Source of the DNA: Pseudoalteromonas lipolytica
GTDB taxonomy: Bacteria; Pseudomonadota; Gammaproteobacteria; Enterobacterales; Alteromonadaceae
Direction of reading: 5' to 3'
DNA length: 64,000 nucleotides
NCBI RefSeq assembly: GCF_001306915.1
Contig: NZ_LJTC01000003.1
Span: forward strand, 1-64,000
Shown: piece after piece, positions 35,981 to 45,721 of the stretch
Layout: each line of letters starts with the position of its first letter
Numbering within the stretch: position 1 is the first letter of the stretch
Made by a program: the position numbers and the translations under genes
Notes under the pieces: generated by a model
Told to the model about the DNA's origin: nothing
The model's database searches: none
What the model saw: only the letters and a program-made list of their open reading frames with translations

Positions 35981-36478
35981 TTATGCCTTTAACGCTTTAT
36001 CACCACGACCAATACCAACCGCACCTGAACGTACAACTTCAATAATGTCTGATTCGTGACGCAGGGTATCAAGGAAAGATTCAATTTTTTCTGTGCTCGC
36101 TACGAGTTGTAGTGTGTAGCTGTGGCGCCCCATATCTAAAATAGCACCTTGGAATACATCAGCAACACGCGTTACTGCTGCTCGAGTGGTTTCATCTTGG
36201 GCAAAAACTTTCACTAATAATAGCTCACGCTCGATGTGCGCCATTTCGGTTAAGTCAATAATCTTAAGAACATCTACAAGCTTGTTCACTTGTTTAGTGA
36301 TTTGCTCAACGATGCGATCATCACCCATGGTTGTAATGGTAATACGCGAAAGAGAATGATCGTCAGTCGTGCCAACAGTCAGGCTATCGATGTTGTAAGC
36401 GCGCTGTGAAAATAAGCCTACAATGCGCGATAACGAGCCAGGTTCGTTTTCTAATAAGATTGATAAAATACGGCGCAT
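35981..36478 (-). CDS. ilvH: acetolactate synthase small (regulatory) subunit
   Basis: A 165-residue regulatory subunit with an N-terminal ACT domain ([36 protein letters not shown] read in parts) that senses valine, and a C-terminal domain (about 80-165). It partners the large subunit encoded upstream; the genes overlap by one base (TAATG). Its length and wording fit IlvH of the valine-sensitive isozyme AHAS III. First committed step of branched-chain amino acid synthesis. Confidence 0.92.
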   Translation of the reverse strand: MRRILSILLENEPGSLSRIVGLFSQRAYNIDSLTVGTTDDHSLSRITITTMGDDRIVEQITKQVNKLVDVLKIIDLTEMAHIERELLLVKVFAQDETTRAAVTRVADVFQGAILDMGRHSYTLQLVASTEKIESFLDTLRHESDIIEVVRSGAVGIGRGDKALKA

Positions 36479-38202
36479 TATGCTTTTACTCCTTTACGTA
36501 ACCACATATCATCGACTGCCCCTAGCTTGATTTGCATAGGGTAAACATGTTCTTTTTCATCTACACAGATGTCTAAAAATACCAGTCTGTCGTTAATAGA
36601 CATTGCTTTTTCAATAGCAGGCTGAAGCTCATCAATATGATCAACACGAATACCTACGTGGCCATAGCTTTCTACTAATTTCACGAAATCGGGAAGTGAT
36701 TCCATGTAAGAAGATGAGTGACGACCTGAATACATCATATCTTGCCACTGACGTACCATGCCCAGTGAACGGTTATTCAACGACACAACTTTCACAGCTA
36801 AATTGTATTGTAAGCAAGTTGATAGCTCTTGAATGTTCATCTGAATTGAACCATCACCCGTCACACAGATAGACTCTTTATCAGGGAAGGCAAGCTTAAC
36901 GCCCATTGCCGCAGGTAAACCAAAGCCCATGGTGCCTAAGCCACCAGAGTTAATCCATTGGCGAGGGTGTTTAAACGGATAATACTGAGCTGCAAACATT
37001 TGATGCTGACCTACATCAGAGCTGATGTAAGCATCACCATTGGTTGCTTTGTAAATTGCCTCGATAACCGCTTGTGGTTTGATTTTATCGCCATCAGTGC
37101 TGTAGCTTAGGCATTTTTGTTCACGCCAGCTAATGATTTGACGCCACCAGTCTTCTTGTGCAGAACGATCAATTGAAATAGGGCTCTTATCAATCGCCGT
37201 TTGTAACTGCTCAAGCACTGTTTTCAAGCAGCCAACAACCGGGATGTGCGCTTTAATTGTTTTAGAAATTGAGGTTGGGTCAACATCAACATGAACGATA
37301 GTGGCATTAGGGCAGAACTTTTTAACGTTATTCGTTACCCGATCATCGAATCGAGCACCTAAAGCTAAAATAACATCAGCGTTTGCCATGGCTTTATTTG
37401 CCTCAAGGCTACCATGCATACCTAACATACCAATAAAGTTAGGGTGAGTACCGCTGATACCACCTAGACCCATTAAGGTGTTAGTGATTGGCGCGTTTAA
37501 TGATTCAACCAAGTGAGTTAGTTGCTCAGAGGTATTTGATAGAATAATGCCGCCACCTGAGTAAATAACCAGTTTTTTAGCTTCTAAAATTGCGTTCACT
37601 GCTTTACGAATTTGTTTTGAGTGGCCTTTAGTGTTCGGGTTATAAGTTCGAAGCTCAGTTGTTTTTGGAAATTCGAATGGGAACTTTAACTCAGGGTTAA
37701 GCATATCTTTAGGTAATTCAACCACAACCGGACCAGGGCGGCCTGTGCTGGCTAAGTAGAATGCTTTAGCTAAGATTGTTGGAATATCTTTTGCGCTTCG
37801 ACAGTTATAGCTGTGCTTTACGATAGGGCGAGAACAACCAACAATATCAGTTTCTTGGAATGCATCATCACCAATTAAACCAGTAGGAACTTGGCCAGAT
37901 AACACCACCATTGGGATAGAATCCATGTACGCTGTCGCGATACCTGTTACACAGTTTGTAGCGCCAGGGCCAGAAGTTGCTAGCACCACACCGACTTCAC
38001 CGGTAGCACGGGCATAACCATCAGCCATATGAGTAGCGGCTTGTTCGTGACGTACTAAGATATGTTCAATATCTTCTTGTTGAAATAACGCGTCATATAA
38101 ATCAAGAACAGAGCCACCTGGGTAGCCAAAAATATACTTAACATTCAATTCTTTAAGTGCCCGAACAACTAGTTCGGATCCATTGTATTCAGTTGTACTC
38201 AT
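36478..38202 (-). CDS. ilvI: acetolactate synthase large (catalytic) subunit
   Basis: A 574-residue thiamine-diphosphate enzyme. The catalytic Glu is in [20 protein letters not shown]; the ThDP motif is [19 protein letters not shown] followed by VVSLNNRS. It condenses two pyruvates to acetolactate, or pyruvate and 2-ketobutyrate. The start at 38202 has GAGGA six bases upstream; the ATG at 38208 would place its site directly against the codon. It is preceded by a leader peptide (38289-38366) and attenuator hairpin (38237-38268). Confidence 0.94.
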   Translation of the reverse strand: MSTTEYNGSELVVRALKELNVKYIFGYPGGSVLDLYDALFQQEDIEHILVRHEQAATHMADGYARATGEVGVVLATSGPGATNCVTGIATAYMDSIPMVVLSGQVPTGLIGDDAFQETDIVGCSRPIVKHSYNCRSAKDIPTILAKAFYLASTGRPGPVVVELPKDMLNPELKFPFEFPKTTELRTYNPNTKGHSKQIRKAVNAILEAKKLVIYSGGGIILSNTSEQLTHLVESLNAPITNTLMGLGGISGTHPNFIGMLGMHGSLEANKAMANADVILALGARFDDRVTNNVKKFCPNATIVHVDVDPTSISKTIKAHIPVVGCLKTVLEQLQTAIDKSPISIDRSAQEDWWRQIISWREQKCLSYSTDGDKIKPQAVIEAIYKATNGDAYISSDVGQHQMFAAQYYPFKHPRQWINSGGLGTMGFGLPAAMGVKLAFPDKESICVTGDGSIQMNIQELSTCLQYNLAVKVVSLNNRSLGMVRQWQDMMYSGRHSSSYMESLPDFVKLVESYGHVGIRVDHIDELQPAIEKAMSINDRLVFLDICVDEKEHVYPMQIKLGAVDDMWLRKGVKA

Positions 38203-38236
38203 CCTCATTCCTCTGTGTGTGCAAGCATAAATGCAT

Positions 38237-38268
38237 AAAAAAACCCCCGCATATGGCGGGGGTTTTTT
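38237..38268 (-). terminator. ilv attenuator terminator
   Basis: GC-rich 7-bp stem (CCCCCGC 38244-38250 with GCGGGGG 38256-38262) between A and T runs, in the leader between the ilv leader peptide and ilvI. On the minus strand it ends in a run of at least six U. Confidence 0.88.
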
Positions 38269-38282
38269 AAAAAGCGTGCTTT

Positions 38283-38351
38283 CACCTTTTAATAGCCTCC
38301 CGCTGGGCTTGTAACTAAGACCAGTACGAGAACGTTGACGACTAAAAGGTG
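38283..38351 (-). promoter_or_regulatory. 9-bp pairing arms bracketing the ilv leader
   Basis: CACCTTTTA (38283-38291) and TAAAAGGTG (38343-38351) are exact reverse complements, spanning the codons for Leu/Val in the leader peptide. Ribosome stalling would open this pairing and influence which hairpin forms. It is part of the attenuation region. Confidence 0.6.
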
Positions 38352-38366
38352 ACGGCGAATATTCAT
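38289..38366 (-). CDS. ilvIH leader peptide, Leu/Val rich
   Basis: A 25-codon frame beginning [19 protein letters not shown] and ending AGGY-stop. Eleven of the first 19 codons are Leu or Val, with one Ile. It lies between a consensus promoter and the attenuator hairpin (38237-38268), just before ilvI. Stalling at Leu/Val codons when the charged tRNAs are scarce would release the operon, as known for ilv leaders of E. coli. No strong ribosome site is visible, which is common for leaders. Not in my reading of the usual start lists because of its length. Confidence 0.85.
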   Translation of the reverse strand: MNIRRHLLVVNVLVLVLVTSPAGGY

Positions 38367-38436
38367 TATTTTTTAATTTTCTTCTAAAAAATGCACAGCC
38401 GACTAGATGGCTGCTGTTTAAAAAATGTTAGGAGTA

Positions 38437-38465
38437 TTTTTAAGCATTTTGGAAACTGATGTCAA
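38437..38465 (-). promoter_or_regulatory. ilvIH promoter
   Basis: On the minus strand TTGACA (38460-38465), 17 bases, then TAAAAA (38437-38442). A perfect -35. Predicted start near 38430, 64 bases before the leader ATG at 38366. Confidence 0.65.
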
Positions 38466-38675
38466 CCGCAAATGTGGCTTTTTGCATTAATTTTTCTTTA
38501 TTTGAGTTTTTTGATATTTTTGTTGCATCTAGATGCTTAGCTGTCATTGTTTTGGGGTGTAACTATGCATTGAATTGTTCGTGTGGAAAATGGCTAATCA
38601 AACCAATAGATAATACATTTACGTTACTGTCTTGCATAACTTAGCTACTATCAGAATGGTTTCTTTTTTATAATT

Positions 38676-38771
38676 AGACACCCACTTTAACACCTCACTA
38701 CCATAAGGTTTGGATATTTTTAAATAGACACCCAACTTATTTTTAATCTGTTTAATGAGACACCCAGCTTA
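38676..38771 (+). repeat. left repeat cluster of the Y1 element (AGACACCC orientation)
   Basis: Three copies: 38676-38689 (AGACACCCACTTTA), 38726-38739 and 38758-38771 (AACTTA and AGCTTA variants). The last two are followed by the same TTTTTAA, so form a 32-base tandem period. Confidence 0.8.
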
Positions 38772-38993
38772 TTTTTAAAAAGATGTAGCTTAAGTAAGAT
38801 GTGAATTATTGAGAACAAGCTGAATTGCCAGAAAGAATAGTCATTTTTCATTGTTATTTATTAAATTTCAGCCTTATGTGCTGAGTTAATTTTTAGTTTT
38901 ACATACTGGTCAGCGCTAGTTGCAAAAGTCGTTATGCTCCTAGAATTAAAAGGATTGGGTTTGCAAGGTTGATTTCTAGTGTAGAATGCGTAA

Positions 38994-39968
38994 CTAAGTA
39001 AATAAGGCTAAGCTATTAGCTATAGAGCTTCTTCGTTTTCGTTTCATATGATTTGTATAAGCTGTGATAGCTTGTTCTTTACCTGCAGTATTTTTAAATG
39101 AGCGGGTAAAGGAAGTGGTGAGTGTAAGCCAGTTATCAATACAAATATTTAATCGTTCAAGAATTGGTAATGCATCTTCTGGGATTTTCCCTGGTTTATC
39201 TTCTCGTATTGAGCGGCCAGTCCAATCGACCAGTTGTAGGTATGTTTTGAGCTCAAAAGGTAGTCCGTTAGGCATATGTTTACGTGGTTTACCTGCAAAA
39301 CGCATAAGTGATTTTGGTTGCTTATTGTTTTGAGCTGCATTAATTCTAGATTTAATACTGGTGTAGTCAGATTGCTCAGGTAAATCAGCCGCTTTCGCTC
39401 TAACAGGATTTAAATCTACATAAGCAAGGCAAGCTGCAAGAGCTGCTTCATCAAGTAATGCTTGTGACTTAAAGCGACCTTCCCAAAAGCGTCCTTTACA
39501 CTCATCTTCTTGATTTGCTTTTCGAGCAACACTCTCATTAAGAACGCGCATAAACCAACTGATGCTACTGAGCCTCTCTCGATATAAATTTACTCTGGTA
39601 TTAACCGCAGCGAGCTCGGTTTGTGTTAGCAATTCGCCATTTAAGAAACGTTGGCAAAGGAATGTACTTTTAAATAACTTGTGCCATCTAATCAGAATCG
39701 CTTTATTATTCAAACGCTTTGCTTTTGCTATATCGATATGAAGTACTAGATGAGTATGGTTACTCATAACCGCGTAGGCGCAAATATCAATACAAAATAT
39801 ACGACCAAGTTGAAGTAGTTTCTTTTCAACCCAATCGCGCCGGTGTTCATACGAACGACCTGTTAGTGGGTCTTGCCCGCACAAATAAGCGCGACGAACG
39901 CAGCGTGAAATACAGTGATAGTAAGGCGTGTTTGAAACGCTAATTAAGTTTCTACGAGGGGTTGCCAT
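38994..39968 (-). CDS. REP-associated tyrosine (Y1, HUH) transposase
   Basis: A 324-residue single-strand DNA transposase of the IS200/rayt type. The HUH metal motif is H71-x-H73 in SNHTHLVLHID; the catalytic tyrosine is Y183 in AYVDLNPVRA. FWEGRFKSQALLDE is also typical. The ATG at 39968 has GGAGGAG six bases upstream. It is longer than rayts of E. coli (about 165-220 residues), with about 120 residues after the catalytic core. It is intact and probably active on the flanking repeats. A second, transposase-less cluster of the same repeat is at 17735-17920. Confidence 0.9.
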   Translation of the reverse strand: MATPRRNLISVSNTPYYHCISRCVRRAYLCGQDPLTGRSYEHRRDWVEKKLLQLGRIFCIDICAYAVMSNHTHLVLHIDIAKAKRLNNKAILIRWHKLFKSTFLCQRFLNGELLTQTELAAVNTRVNLYRERLSSISWFMRVLNESVARKANQEDECKGRFWEGRFKSQALLDEAALAACLAYVDLNPVRAKAADLPEQSDYTSIKSRINAAQNNKQPKSLMRFAGKPRKHMPNGLPFELKTYLQLVDWTGRSIREDKPGKIPEDALPILERLNICIDNWLTLTTSFTRSFKNTAGKEQAITAYTNHMKRKRRSSIANSLALFT

Positions 39969-40031
39969 GCTCTTCTCCTCCATGAGTTGATCAGTGTAAG
40001 TTTAGTCATAATTTTGAGAAGTGAGAAATAT

Positions 40032-40120
40032 TAAATTGGATGTCTGGTTAGTATATTGAAAGAATAAATGTGGGTGTCTAGTTTTATGTGTTTAAATCTT
40101 GTTAGATAAAGTGGGTGTCT
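40032..40120 (-). repeat. right repeat cluster of the Y1 element (TGGGTGTCT orientation)
   Basis: Three copies, inverted relative to the left cluster: 40032-40045 (TAAATTGGATGTCT), 40065-40079 and 40107-40120 (TAAAGTGGGTGTCT, exact complement of the consensus). Confidence 0.8.
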
Positions 40121-40136
40121 GGTTAAGTGGGGTAAT

Positions 40137-40163
40137 AAAAAAGCCAGTCGTAGACTGGCTTTT
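40137..40163 (-). terminator. terminator of isocitrate dehydrogenase
   Basis: 11-bp stem AAAAGCCAGTC / GACTGGCTTTT with a 3-base loop (40150-40152). On the minus strand it ends in a U run after the stop at 40211. Confidence 0.85.
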
Positions 40164-40210
40164 ACTAGGTGGTTAATGGCTAAGTTTATTAGCCCCAAAC
40201 AAGTGTTCTA

Positions 40211-41218
40211 TTATAGACGCTCAATTACAGCTTGAGTGAAGTCTGTAGTACCGTGGCTGCCGCCTAGGTCGCGAGTTGTACGGTCGCCTGACTTGATAAC
40301 ATCAGCAACTGCGCTGCGGATGCGCTCTGCAGTGTCGCCCATACCTAAGTGCTCTAACATTTGGATAGATGCTAAGATCACCGACGTTGGGTTTGCAAGG
40401 TTTTTACCTGCGATGTCTGGTGCGCTACCGTGTACAGCTTCGAAGATAGCAGCATCTTCACTGATGTTTGCGCCAGGAGCCATACCTAAACCACCAACAA
40501 GACCAGCACATAGGTCAGATAGGATGTCACCGAATAAGTTTGTAGTAACGATTACATCAAACTCATCAGGAGTCATAACTAGTTTCATACAAGTTGCATC
40601 AACAATCATTTCGGTTGATTCGATTTGTGGGTAACGCTCAGCTACTTCACGTGCCACTTTTAAGAATAAACCAGATGTAGATTTAAGGATATTCGCTTTG
40701 TGTACAGCAGTTACTTTTTTACGGCCTTCACGTACCGCTAGTTCGTATGCAAAAGTAACGATTTTTTCTGCACCTTCACGGGTGATTTTTGACATTGCTT
40801 CAGCTTCGTTACCATCTTCAGAAACAACTTGGCCAAGACCTGAGTACATACCTTGCGTGTTTTCACGAATAGTGATGATGTCGATGTCATCGTAACGAGC
40901 TTTTGTACCTGCAAATGACTTAACAGGACGAACGTTAGCGTAAAGGCCAAACTTTTTACGTAAAGTTACGTTGATCGAAGTGAAACCTTCACCAACTGGT
41001 GTTGTTAATGGACCTTTTAAAGTGATCTTGTTACGCGCGATTGTGTCAATTGTTTCTTGTGGAAGTAACTCACCAGTTTTTTCTAGGGCAGCAAGGCCAG
41101 CATCAACGAATTCATAATCAAAATCGCAACCTGCAGCTTTAAGGATCTCAAGTGCTGAATCAATAATGCTAGGACCAATGCCGTCGCCTTTGATCACTGT
41201 GATGGTTTGTTTAGCCAT
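40211..41218 (-). CDS. isocitrate dehydrogenase, NAD-type
   Basis: A 335-residue homodimeric-type beta-decarboxylating dehydrogenase. It begins ITVIKGDGIGPSIIDSAL; substrate block SINVTLRKKFGLYANVRP has the Ser/Asn pair of isocitrate rather than isopropylmalate enzymes. Coenzyme block HGSAPDIAGKNLANPTS has the Asp that favours NAD over NADP. It converts isocitrate to 2-oxoglutarate in the TCA cycle. AGGA precedes the ATG. Monocistronic with a strong terminator. Confidence 0.88.
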   Translation of the reverse strand: MAKQTITVIKGDGIGPSIIDSALEILKAAGCDFDYEFVDAGLAALEKTGELLPQETIDTIARNKITLKGPLTTPVGEGFTSINVTLRKKFGLYANVRPVKSFAGTKARYDDIDIITIRENTQGMYSGLGQVVSEDGNEAEAMSKITREGAEKIVTFAYELAVREGRKKVTAVHKANILKSTSGLFLKVAREVAERYPQIESTEMIVDATCMKLVMTPDEFDVIVTTNLFGDILSDLCAGLVGGLGMAPGANISEDAAIFEAVHGSAPDIAGKNLANPTSVILASIQMLEHLGMGDTAERIRSAVADVIKSGDRTTRDLGGSHGTTDFTQAVIERL

Positions 41219-41433
41219 TTACTTTTCCTATTTATGAGTAGATAAACACGTAAACTTATCGCGAAATAGCATGCGATTTACTTGTTAGAGGGTTTACGTG
41301 GATGTGTTTGAAAATTTAAGCGGCTTTTATAGCAATTTATTCAGCTTTTTGCCAGTTTATCCTGTGAATACTGACTATAAATAGACTAAAGTTCATATTT
41401 ATTTAACGTTTTCGCACTTTTTAACAACACAAT

Positions 41434-43131
41434 CTAAAAATTGTCTGCAAATTCACAGTTTTTGAGATATGCATAAAAATCTGCTTTTGATTGCCATCCA
41501 GCGGCCGATAAACTATCGAAAATAATTTGTTCCTGCCAACTACTAAAAAGTGCTTTTGGCTGAAAAACATAATAAGTAAATAGCTTAATCGCGACCCAAT
41601 GTTTTTCATTAATATCGAGAGTTTGTTTTTTATGTTGCTCACTACCAAGTAAATGCTGTGTCCAATTGTTATCGCCAATTAGTTGATTTAAATACGCCGT
41701 TAGTGGTTCTTGGTTTAACTGACTAACCCCAAACAAACAGCCAAGAGGAGGGCTAATCACTTGTTTTTCAGCTTGCTCAAATACCGTTTTACGGGAAATA
41801 CTGGTTGCTTGATGTTCACAAAGATAAAGAACATAGGCATACAATGGCAAAGCAACCTGCTCAAATTGAATTGAATCGATGTGTTTAAATAACGCTTGGA
41901 TAATACGTACCATGTTCTCAAGGCGCTTAGAGATATGCTGAAAAAGTGGGTGAGAGGTGGTTGCGACTAAGCGTTGAAATAATACTTTTTGAATAATCGC
42001 AGGGGCGTTATCGTATCCGACCATAGATAAACAATGGCGCAAGTCTTTAGCTCTTTGCTGCTCTTTATTATAGGGTTTAGCGGCAACAGTGAGCTGTGTT
42101 ATTAATTCAGGGTAGGGGCTTAAAAGCTTATTTAAACCTTGATAGCTATATTCTTTTGATACTTTTAATGCACTAATTAACGTTAAATATTGTTGCCTAC
42201 GTTGCTCATTTATTGGTTGTGGCTCAGCAAAACTTATGTTCTCACTAAACCATACTGTGTAGAGCAAGCGAGTATCTTTACAAGGCCTTTGCTTAGCGCA
42301 AGTCGTTAAGCTTGCCTTGATGCGATGCCAACGAATTTTTTCAGGGCGACTCACATCGACTAAAATATGACGACCATGTCCATCTGTCGCTAAATAGATA
42401 AGTACTTGTTCGGCATATTTTACTTCACTGGCCGGAATGTAAGGGCCAATATGCGCAATCAGAGCTTTTATGGCATTTTGTGCAAATTCGTTCGGTGTAC
42501 GCAAATATATATCAGCTAAGGCTTTGTACACGCTTATATGCCCACCTGACTCGCGATAAGTCGTATTCATCGCAATAATATTAGCCAAAGCAACTAAGGT
42601 TGTTGCACCATCGTAAATCATAATTTTTGGTGCACTGAGTAGTGCTTGTTTATACTTATTTAAACGCGCTAATAAGTGCTGAATAGGTAGCGTATGCGAG
42701 CCTGACTCTTTTAGAAGCTTTGCTGCTAATTGATGACGGCATTGCCAAAGTTTTTTATCTTGCGGGGTGAGTGCTTTACTTGCTGCTAATTTATTACTTT
42801 GCGATTGCACACACAGGTAATTAGCTAAGCAGCAACTAATAATTTGCTCACTAATAGCTTGGTTGTAATTAAGACTACGGCATAAAATGCAGGCTACAAC
42901 ACATTGGTTTACGACTAAATTTGTGGTGTAGCCGTGGTTCGCTACATACAAGCTTAATTGCGCTTGCATCCCTTTTGGGTAGGCTTGGTATAATAGGTAG
43001 TACCGCTCAGCAAGGTTACTTAATAAAGGGAAGATTTGAGACCATTTTTGCTTTTGATGGTAAAGTTTAAGTAATTGGTGCGTACTATCTAATAAGCGCG
43101 CTAGCTCCCGAGGGGTTACATTTTCCATCAT
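41434..43131 (-). CDS. large HDOD-like protein of unknown function
   Basis: A 565-residue cytoplasmic protein, no signal or membrane segment. The middle part (about 305-400) resembles an HDOD domain: ALKVSKEYSYQGLNKLLSPYP, then LRHCLSMVGYDNAPAIIQKVLFQRL, the latter matching the alpha-helical core in which a Gly-Tyr-Asp follows a hydrophobic helix. The N-terminal half is helical, Leu/Ala/Gln rich, with four clustered cysteines (VACILCRSLN, IISCCLANYLC). HDOD proteins lack HD catalytic residues and act as scaffolds. Its start MM at 43131/43128 is poorly marked. It lies 6 bases after the DUF3192 gene. Confidence 0.55.
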   Translation of the reverse strand: MMENVTPRELARLLDSTHQLLKLYHQKQKWSQIFPLLSNLAERYYLLYQAYPKGMQAQLSLYVANHGYTTNLVVNQCVVACILCRSLNYNQAISEQIISCCLANYLCVQSQSNKLAASKALTPQDKKLWQCRHQLAAKLLKESGSHTLPIQHLLARLNKYKQALLSAPKIMIYDGATTLVALANIIAMNTTYRESGGHISVYKALADIYLRTPNEFAQNAIKALIAHIGPYIPASEVKYAEQVLIYLATDGHGRHILVDVSRPEKIRWHRIKASLTTCAKQRPCKDTRLLYTVWFSENISFAEPQPINEQRRQQYLTLISALKVSKEYSYQGLNKLLSPYPELITQLTVAAKPYNKEQQRAKDLRHCLSMVGYDNAPAIIQKVLFQRLVATTSHPLFQHISKRLENMVRIIQALFKHIDSIQFEQVALPLYAYVLYLCEHQATSISRKTVFEQAEKQVISPPLGCLFGVSQLNQEPLTAYLNQLIGDNNWTQHLLGSEQHKKQTLDINEKHWVAIKLFTYYVFQPKALFSSWQEQIIFDSLSAAGWQSKADFYAYLKNCEFADNF

Positions 43132-43137
43132 AAGCGT

Positions 43138-43521
43138 TTAGGTTTCTTGTTGATAGCTTTCATAGGCACTTGGCCCCCATAACACCAACTGACCATTCTT
43201 AAAAAGTAGGCCCGTGCACTCGTCTATTGTCGTTATTCCATCGGATTTAACGTGCTGAGTGCGGTAAAAAATTATTTGCCAAACATTGTCTTCGGTGCGT
43301 TTTGCATAGGTTAGATCGGGGCTGCCTAAATAATCAAGCACCGCATTTAGATTTTCAGGTTTATCAACAGACAGCTTTGCAATATATCGCTTATTGAAGG
43401 CTTCACGGTCTTGCCAGATCATGGCTTGCGGATCATCTTTATAAAAAGTGATCACGAGGGTTGCTATGAGTGCATAAACACCTAACCCAAGTACCAGATA
43501 TTGGAAAACCTTTTTAAACAT
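43138..43521 (-). CDS. DUF3192 membrane-anchored protein
   Basis: A 127-residue protein: one N-terminal membrane helix (about 5-26) and a periplasmic domain. It matches DUF3192: NKRYIAKLS, LDYLGSPDLTYAKR, IIFYRTQHVKSDGITTIDECTGLLFKNGQLVLWG. The fold resembles BamE-like modules (KxxVxxxLGxP pattern), so an envelope role is possible. Function unknown. It sits just before the HDOD-like gene. Confidence 0.82.
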   Translation of the reverse strand: MFKKVFQYLVLGLGVYALIATLVITFYKDDPQAMIWQDREAFNKRYIAKLSVDKPENLNAVLDYLGSPDLTYAKRTEDNVWQIIFYRTQHVKSDGITTIDECTGLLFKNGQLVLWGPSAYESYQQET

Positions 43522-43592
43522 GTGTAACTCTATAAAATTAACGCGAATTTTCAGTATACGCTCAGTTGGCCAACTGTGCTACGAGATTGCGA

Positions 43593-44366
43593 CTAATTGA
43601 GCCTTAGCTGCTTTAAACTAAAGCCTAAGTTAATATCAGTACGCAGCATAACGAGGTTTTTTGATATCACAAACATCTCCATTTCTGAGCTTAGCTTGCG
43701 TTTAAGAGTAGGGTTTAGCTCATCGTCGTTTATGGCCGCTTCTATCGACTCATAATCATTAATTAATTGCTGTGCCGACTTATTACCGATCCCTTTAACA
43801 CCAGGAATATCATTGGTTTTATCGCCTGCCAAAGCCCAAAAATCAGCAAGTCGATGCCTGGGTACATTAAAGCGCTGTTTAATATCTTCAACTTCAATGT
43901 ATTGCTTTTTAAAGTAGTCATAGATAGCTATTTGTTCAGATAAAAACGGCAAAAACCCTTTATCGGTAGACACGATAGTCGAAGCTACATTATTAGATGC
44001 GGCCTTGTAAGCAAGAGTAGCAATTATATCGTCGGCTTCATCATTATCAGGTGAAAACACCACAATGCCAGTGTCTTCAATTGCTTGTTTAAAGCGTGAT
44101 AAGTTTTGCTTGAGGGTGTCAGGCATTGGTGAACGAGTGCTTTTGTAGGCCTCAAAGTAGTGATAACGCCAGCTTCTTTCACCATCAAACACGGCAATCG
44201 CGTGAGTCGCATTCGTTTGCTGGCGTAACTTTTTGCAAGCATGTGCCACTCGGGCACAGCTTGCTTTTATCATATGCTCTTCACTGTGATGACTCTGATT
44301 ACTATCAACAGCATAGATGCGCCTAATAAGATTTAGCGCATCTATTAAAAGTAATTGGGTTGTCAC
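43593..44366 (-). CDS. xni: flap endonuclease Xni (ExoIX)
   Basis: A 257-residue 5'-nuclease of the FEN1/Pol I exonuclease family. Acidic metal ligands are in LLIDALNLIRR, AVFDGERSWR, DNDEADDIIATL and IVSTDKGFLPF, followed by the helix-hairpin-helix DIPGVKGIGNKSAQQLI. The start is GTG at 44366, with GGAG about six bases upstream; the gap to ppnN is 11 bases. E. coli Xni (251 residues) is the close match. Confidence 0.92.
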   Translation of the reverse strand: MTTQLLLIDALNLIRRIYAVDSNQSHHSEEHMIKASCARVAHACKKLRQQTNATHAIAVFDGERSWRYHYFEAYKSTRSPMPDTLKQNLSRFKQAIEDTGIVVFSPDNDEADDIIATLAYKAASNNVASTIVSTDKGFLPFLSEQIAIYDYFKKQYIEVEDIKQRFNVPRHRLADFWALAGDKTNDIPGVKGIGNKSAQQLINDYESIEAAINDDELNPTLKRKLSSEMEMFVISKNLVMLRTDINLGFSLKQLRLN

Positions 44367-44377
44367 ATAGTCTCCTG

Positions 44378-45721
44378 TTAAGCTTTGATCTCATAGCAAG
44401 GTATGTACTTACTGCCAGGCAACTTCATACGACCTTGATCTACAAATGCTGCCAGCAGCTTATCCATATCAGCCATTAACGAAGGCTCACCACTGAGTAC
44501 AAAGCGGCCATGTTGTTTGATGGCTTGTAGACCTTCGTCTTTAACATTACCTGCAACAATGCCTGAGAATGCTCGGCGTAAGTTAGCTGCGAGTTGCTGA
44601 GTTGGTTGATCTAAATGTAAATCTAAGCTCGACATATTAGCATGAGTTGGTGCAAACGGCTGTTGGAAATCATGGTCGATTTTTAGCGTCCAGTTAAAGT
44701 AGTAAGCGTCACCTTGACTCTTTCTGTATTCACGCACATCAGCCATTTTCGCTTTGAGTGTTTTACCCACACGTTCAGGGTCATCAATAATTACTTCAAA
44801 TTTCTCAAGCGCCGCTTTACCGAGTGTTTTCTCAACGAATTTACACAGCTCAATAAAGTAGTTTTCACTTTCTTTAGGTCCAGTTAAGATCACTGGTAAA
44901 CATTGTTTTTCGTTATCAGGATGCAACAAAATACCTAAAAGGTATAACAACTCTTCTGCAGTGCCTGCACCACCTGGGAAAATGATAATGCCATGTGCGG
45001 TACGAATAAATGCCTCTAAGCGCTTTTCGATATCGGGTAAAATCACCAATTCATTTACAATCGGGTTAGGTGGCTCAGCGGCAATAATACTTGGCTCGGT
45101 TAAACCTAAGTAACGATTATCTGTAATACGCTGTTTAGCATGGCCGATGGTGGCACCTTTCATTGGGCCTTTCATTGCACCTGGGCCACAACCAGTACAA
45201 ATGTTTAAGCCACGAAGGCCGAGTTCGTAGCCAACCTGTTTTGTATATTTGTATTCAACTTCGTTAATTGAGTGGCCGCCCCAGCAAACTATCATGCTCG
45301 GATCACTATTCACTCTCAGTGCGCCTGCATTTCGCAGCATGTCGAAGACCATATGAGTAATGGTTTTTTGCTCTGTTAAGTCTTTTTCGTATTTTTGACA
45401 AATAAACAGAATATCGCGAATAACCGAGAAGATATGTTCATGTATACCAGTGATAATTTCGCCATCAACAAAAGCGGATTCGGGTGGGTTTTCGAGTTCA
45501 ATTTTAATACCGCGCTCGCGGCTTAATAAGCGAATATCAAAGTCTTCGTATTTATTGTAAATTTCAGAGCTTGAATCGGTGTGGCTGCCCACATTGAGAA
45601 CCGCGAGCACACAGTTCCTAAATAATTTATAGCGCTCGCTGGTGGATGACTGTTCGAGTAGATCAACTTCTAGTTGCGATAGTAAATCCAGTACACCTGT
45701 AGGATTCAGTTGTTTTAACAT
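44378..45721 (-). CDS. ppnN: pyrimidine/purine nucleotide 5'-monophosphate nucleosidase
   Basis: A 447-residue homologue of E. coli YgdH/PpnN, which cleaves nucleoside monophosphates to base and ribose-5-phosphate and is stimulated by (p)ppGpp. The Rossmann/LOG core carries [37 protein letters not shown] and the nucleotide site [17 protein letters not shown] at 45721 has GGAGAG seven bases upstream. It lies just downstream of the GGDEF gene and just upstream of xni (11 bp), the same pair order (ppnN-xni) as in E. coli. Confidence 0.93.
   Translation of the reverse strand: MLKQLNPTGVLDLLSQLEVDLLEQSSTSERYKLFRNCVLAVLNVGSHTDSSSEIYNKYEDFDIRLLSRERGIKIELENPPESAFVDGEIITGIHEHIFSVIRDILFICQKYEKDLTEQKTITHMVFDMLRNAGALRVNSDPSMIVCWGGHSINEVEYKYTKQVGYELGLRGLNICTGCGPGAMKGPMKGATIGHAKQRITDNRYLGLTEPSIIAAEPPNPIVNELVILPDIEKRLEAFIRTAHGIIIFPGGAGTAEELLYLLGILLHPDNEKQCLPVILTGPKESENYFIELCKFVEKTLGKAALEKFEVIIDDPERVGKTLKAKMADVREYRKSQGDAYYFNWTLKIDHDFQQPFAPTHANMSSLDLHLDQPTQQLAANLRRAFSGIVAGNVKDEGLQAIKQHGRFVLSGEPSLMADMDKLLAAFVDQGRMKLPGSKYIPCYEIKA

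Larger units (their letters stand above)
38676..40120 (-). mobile_element. REP-associated Y1 transposase unit with inverted flanking repeats
   Basis: The transposase at 38994-39968 is flanked by the 14-base repeat, in one orientation on the left (38676-38771) and in the opposite orientation on the right (40032-40120). This is the layout of rayt/REP units, in which the repeats are the transposase's recognition sites. Exact element ends are not resolved; there is no target duplication, as expected for HUH transposition. Confidence 0.65.

Noticed and set aside
38459-38644. 61-codon open frame on + near the ilv promoter
   Set aside because: It overlaps the ilv promoter on the opposite strand, has no ribosome site and a low-complexity composition; not a gene.
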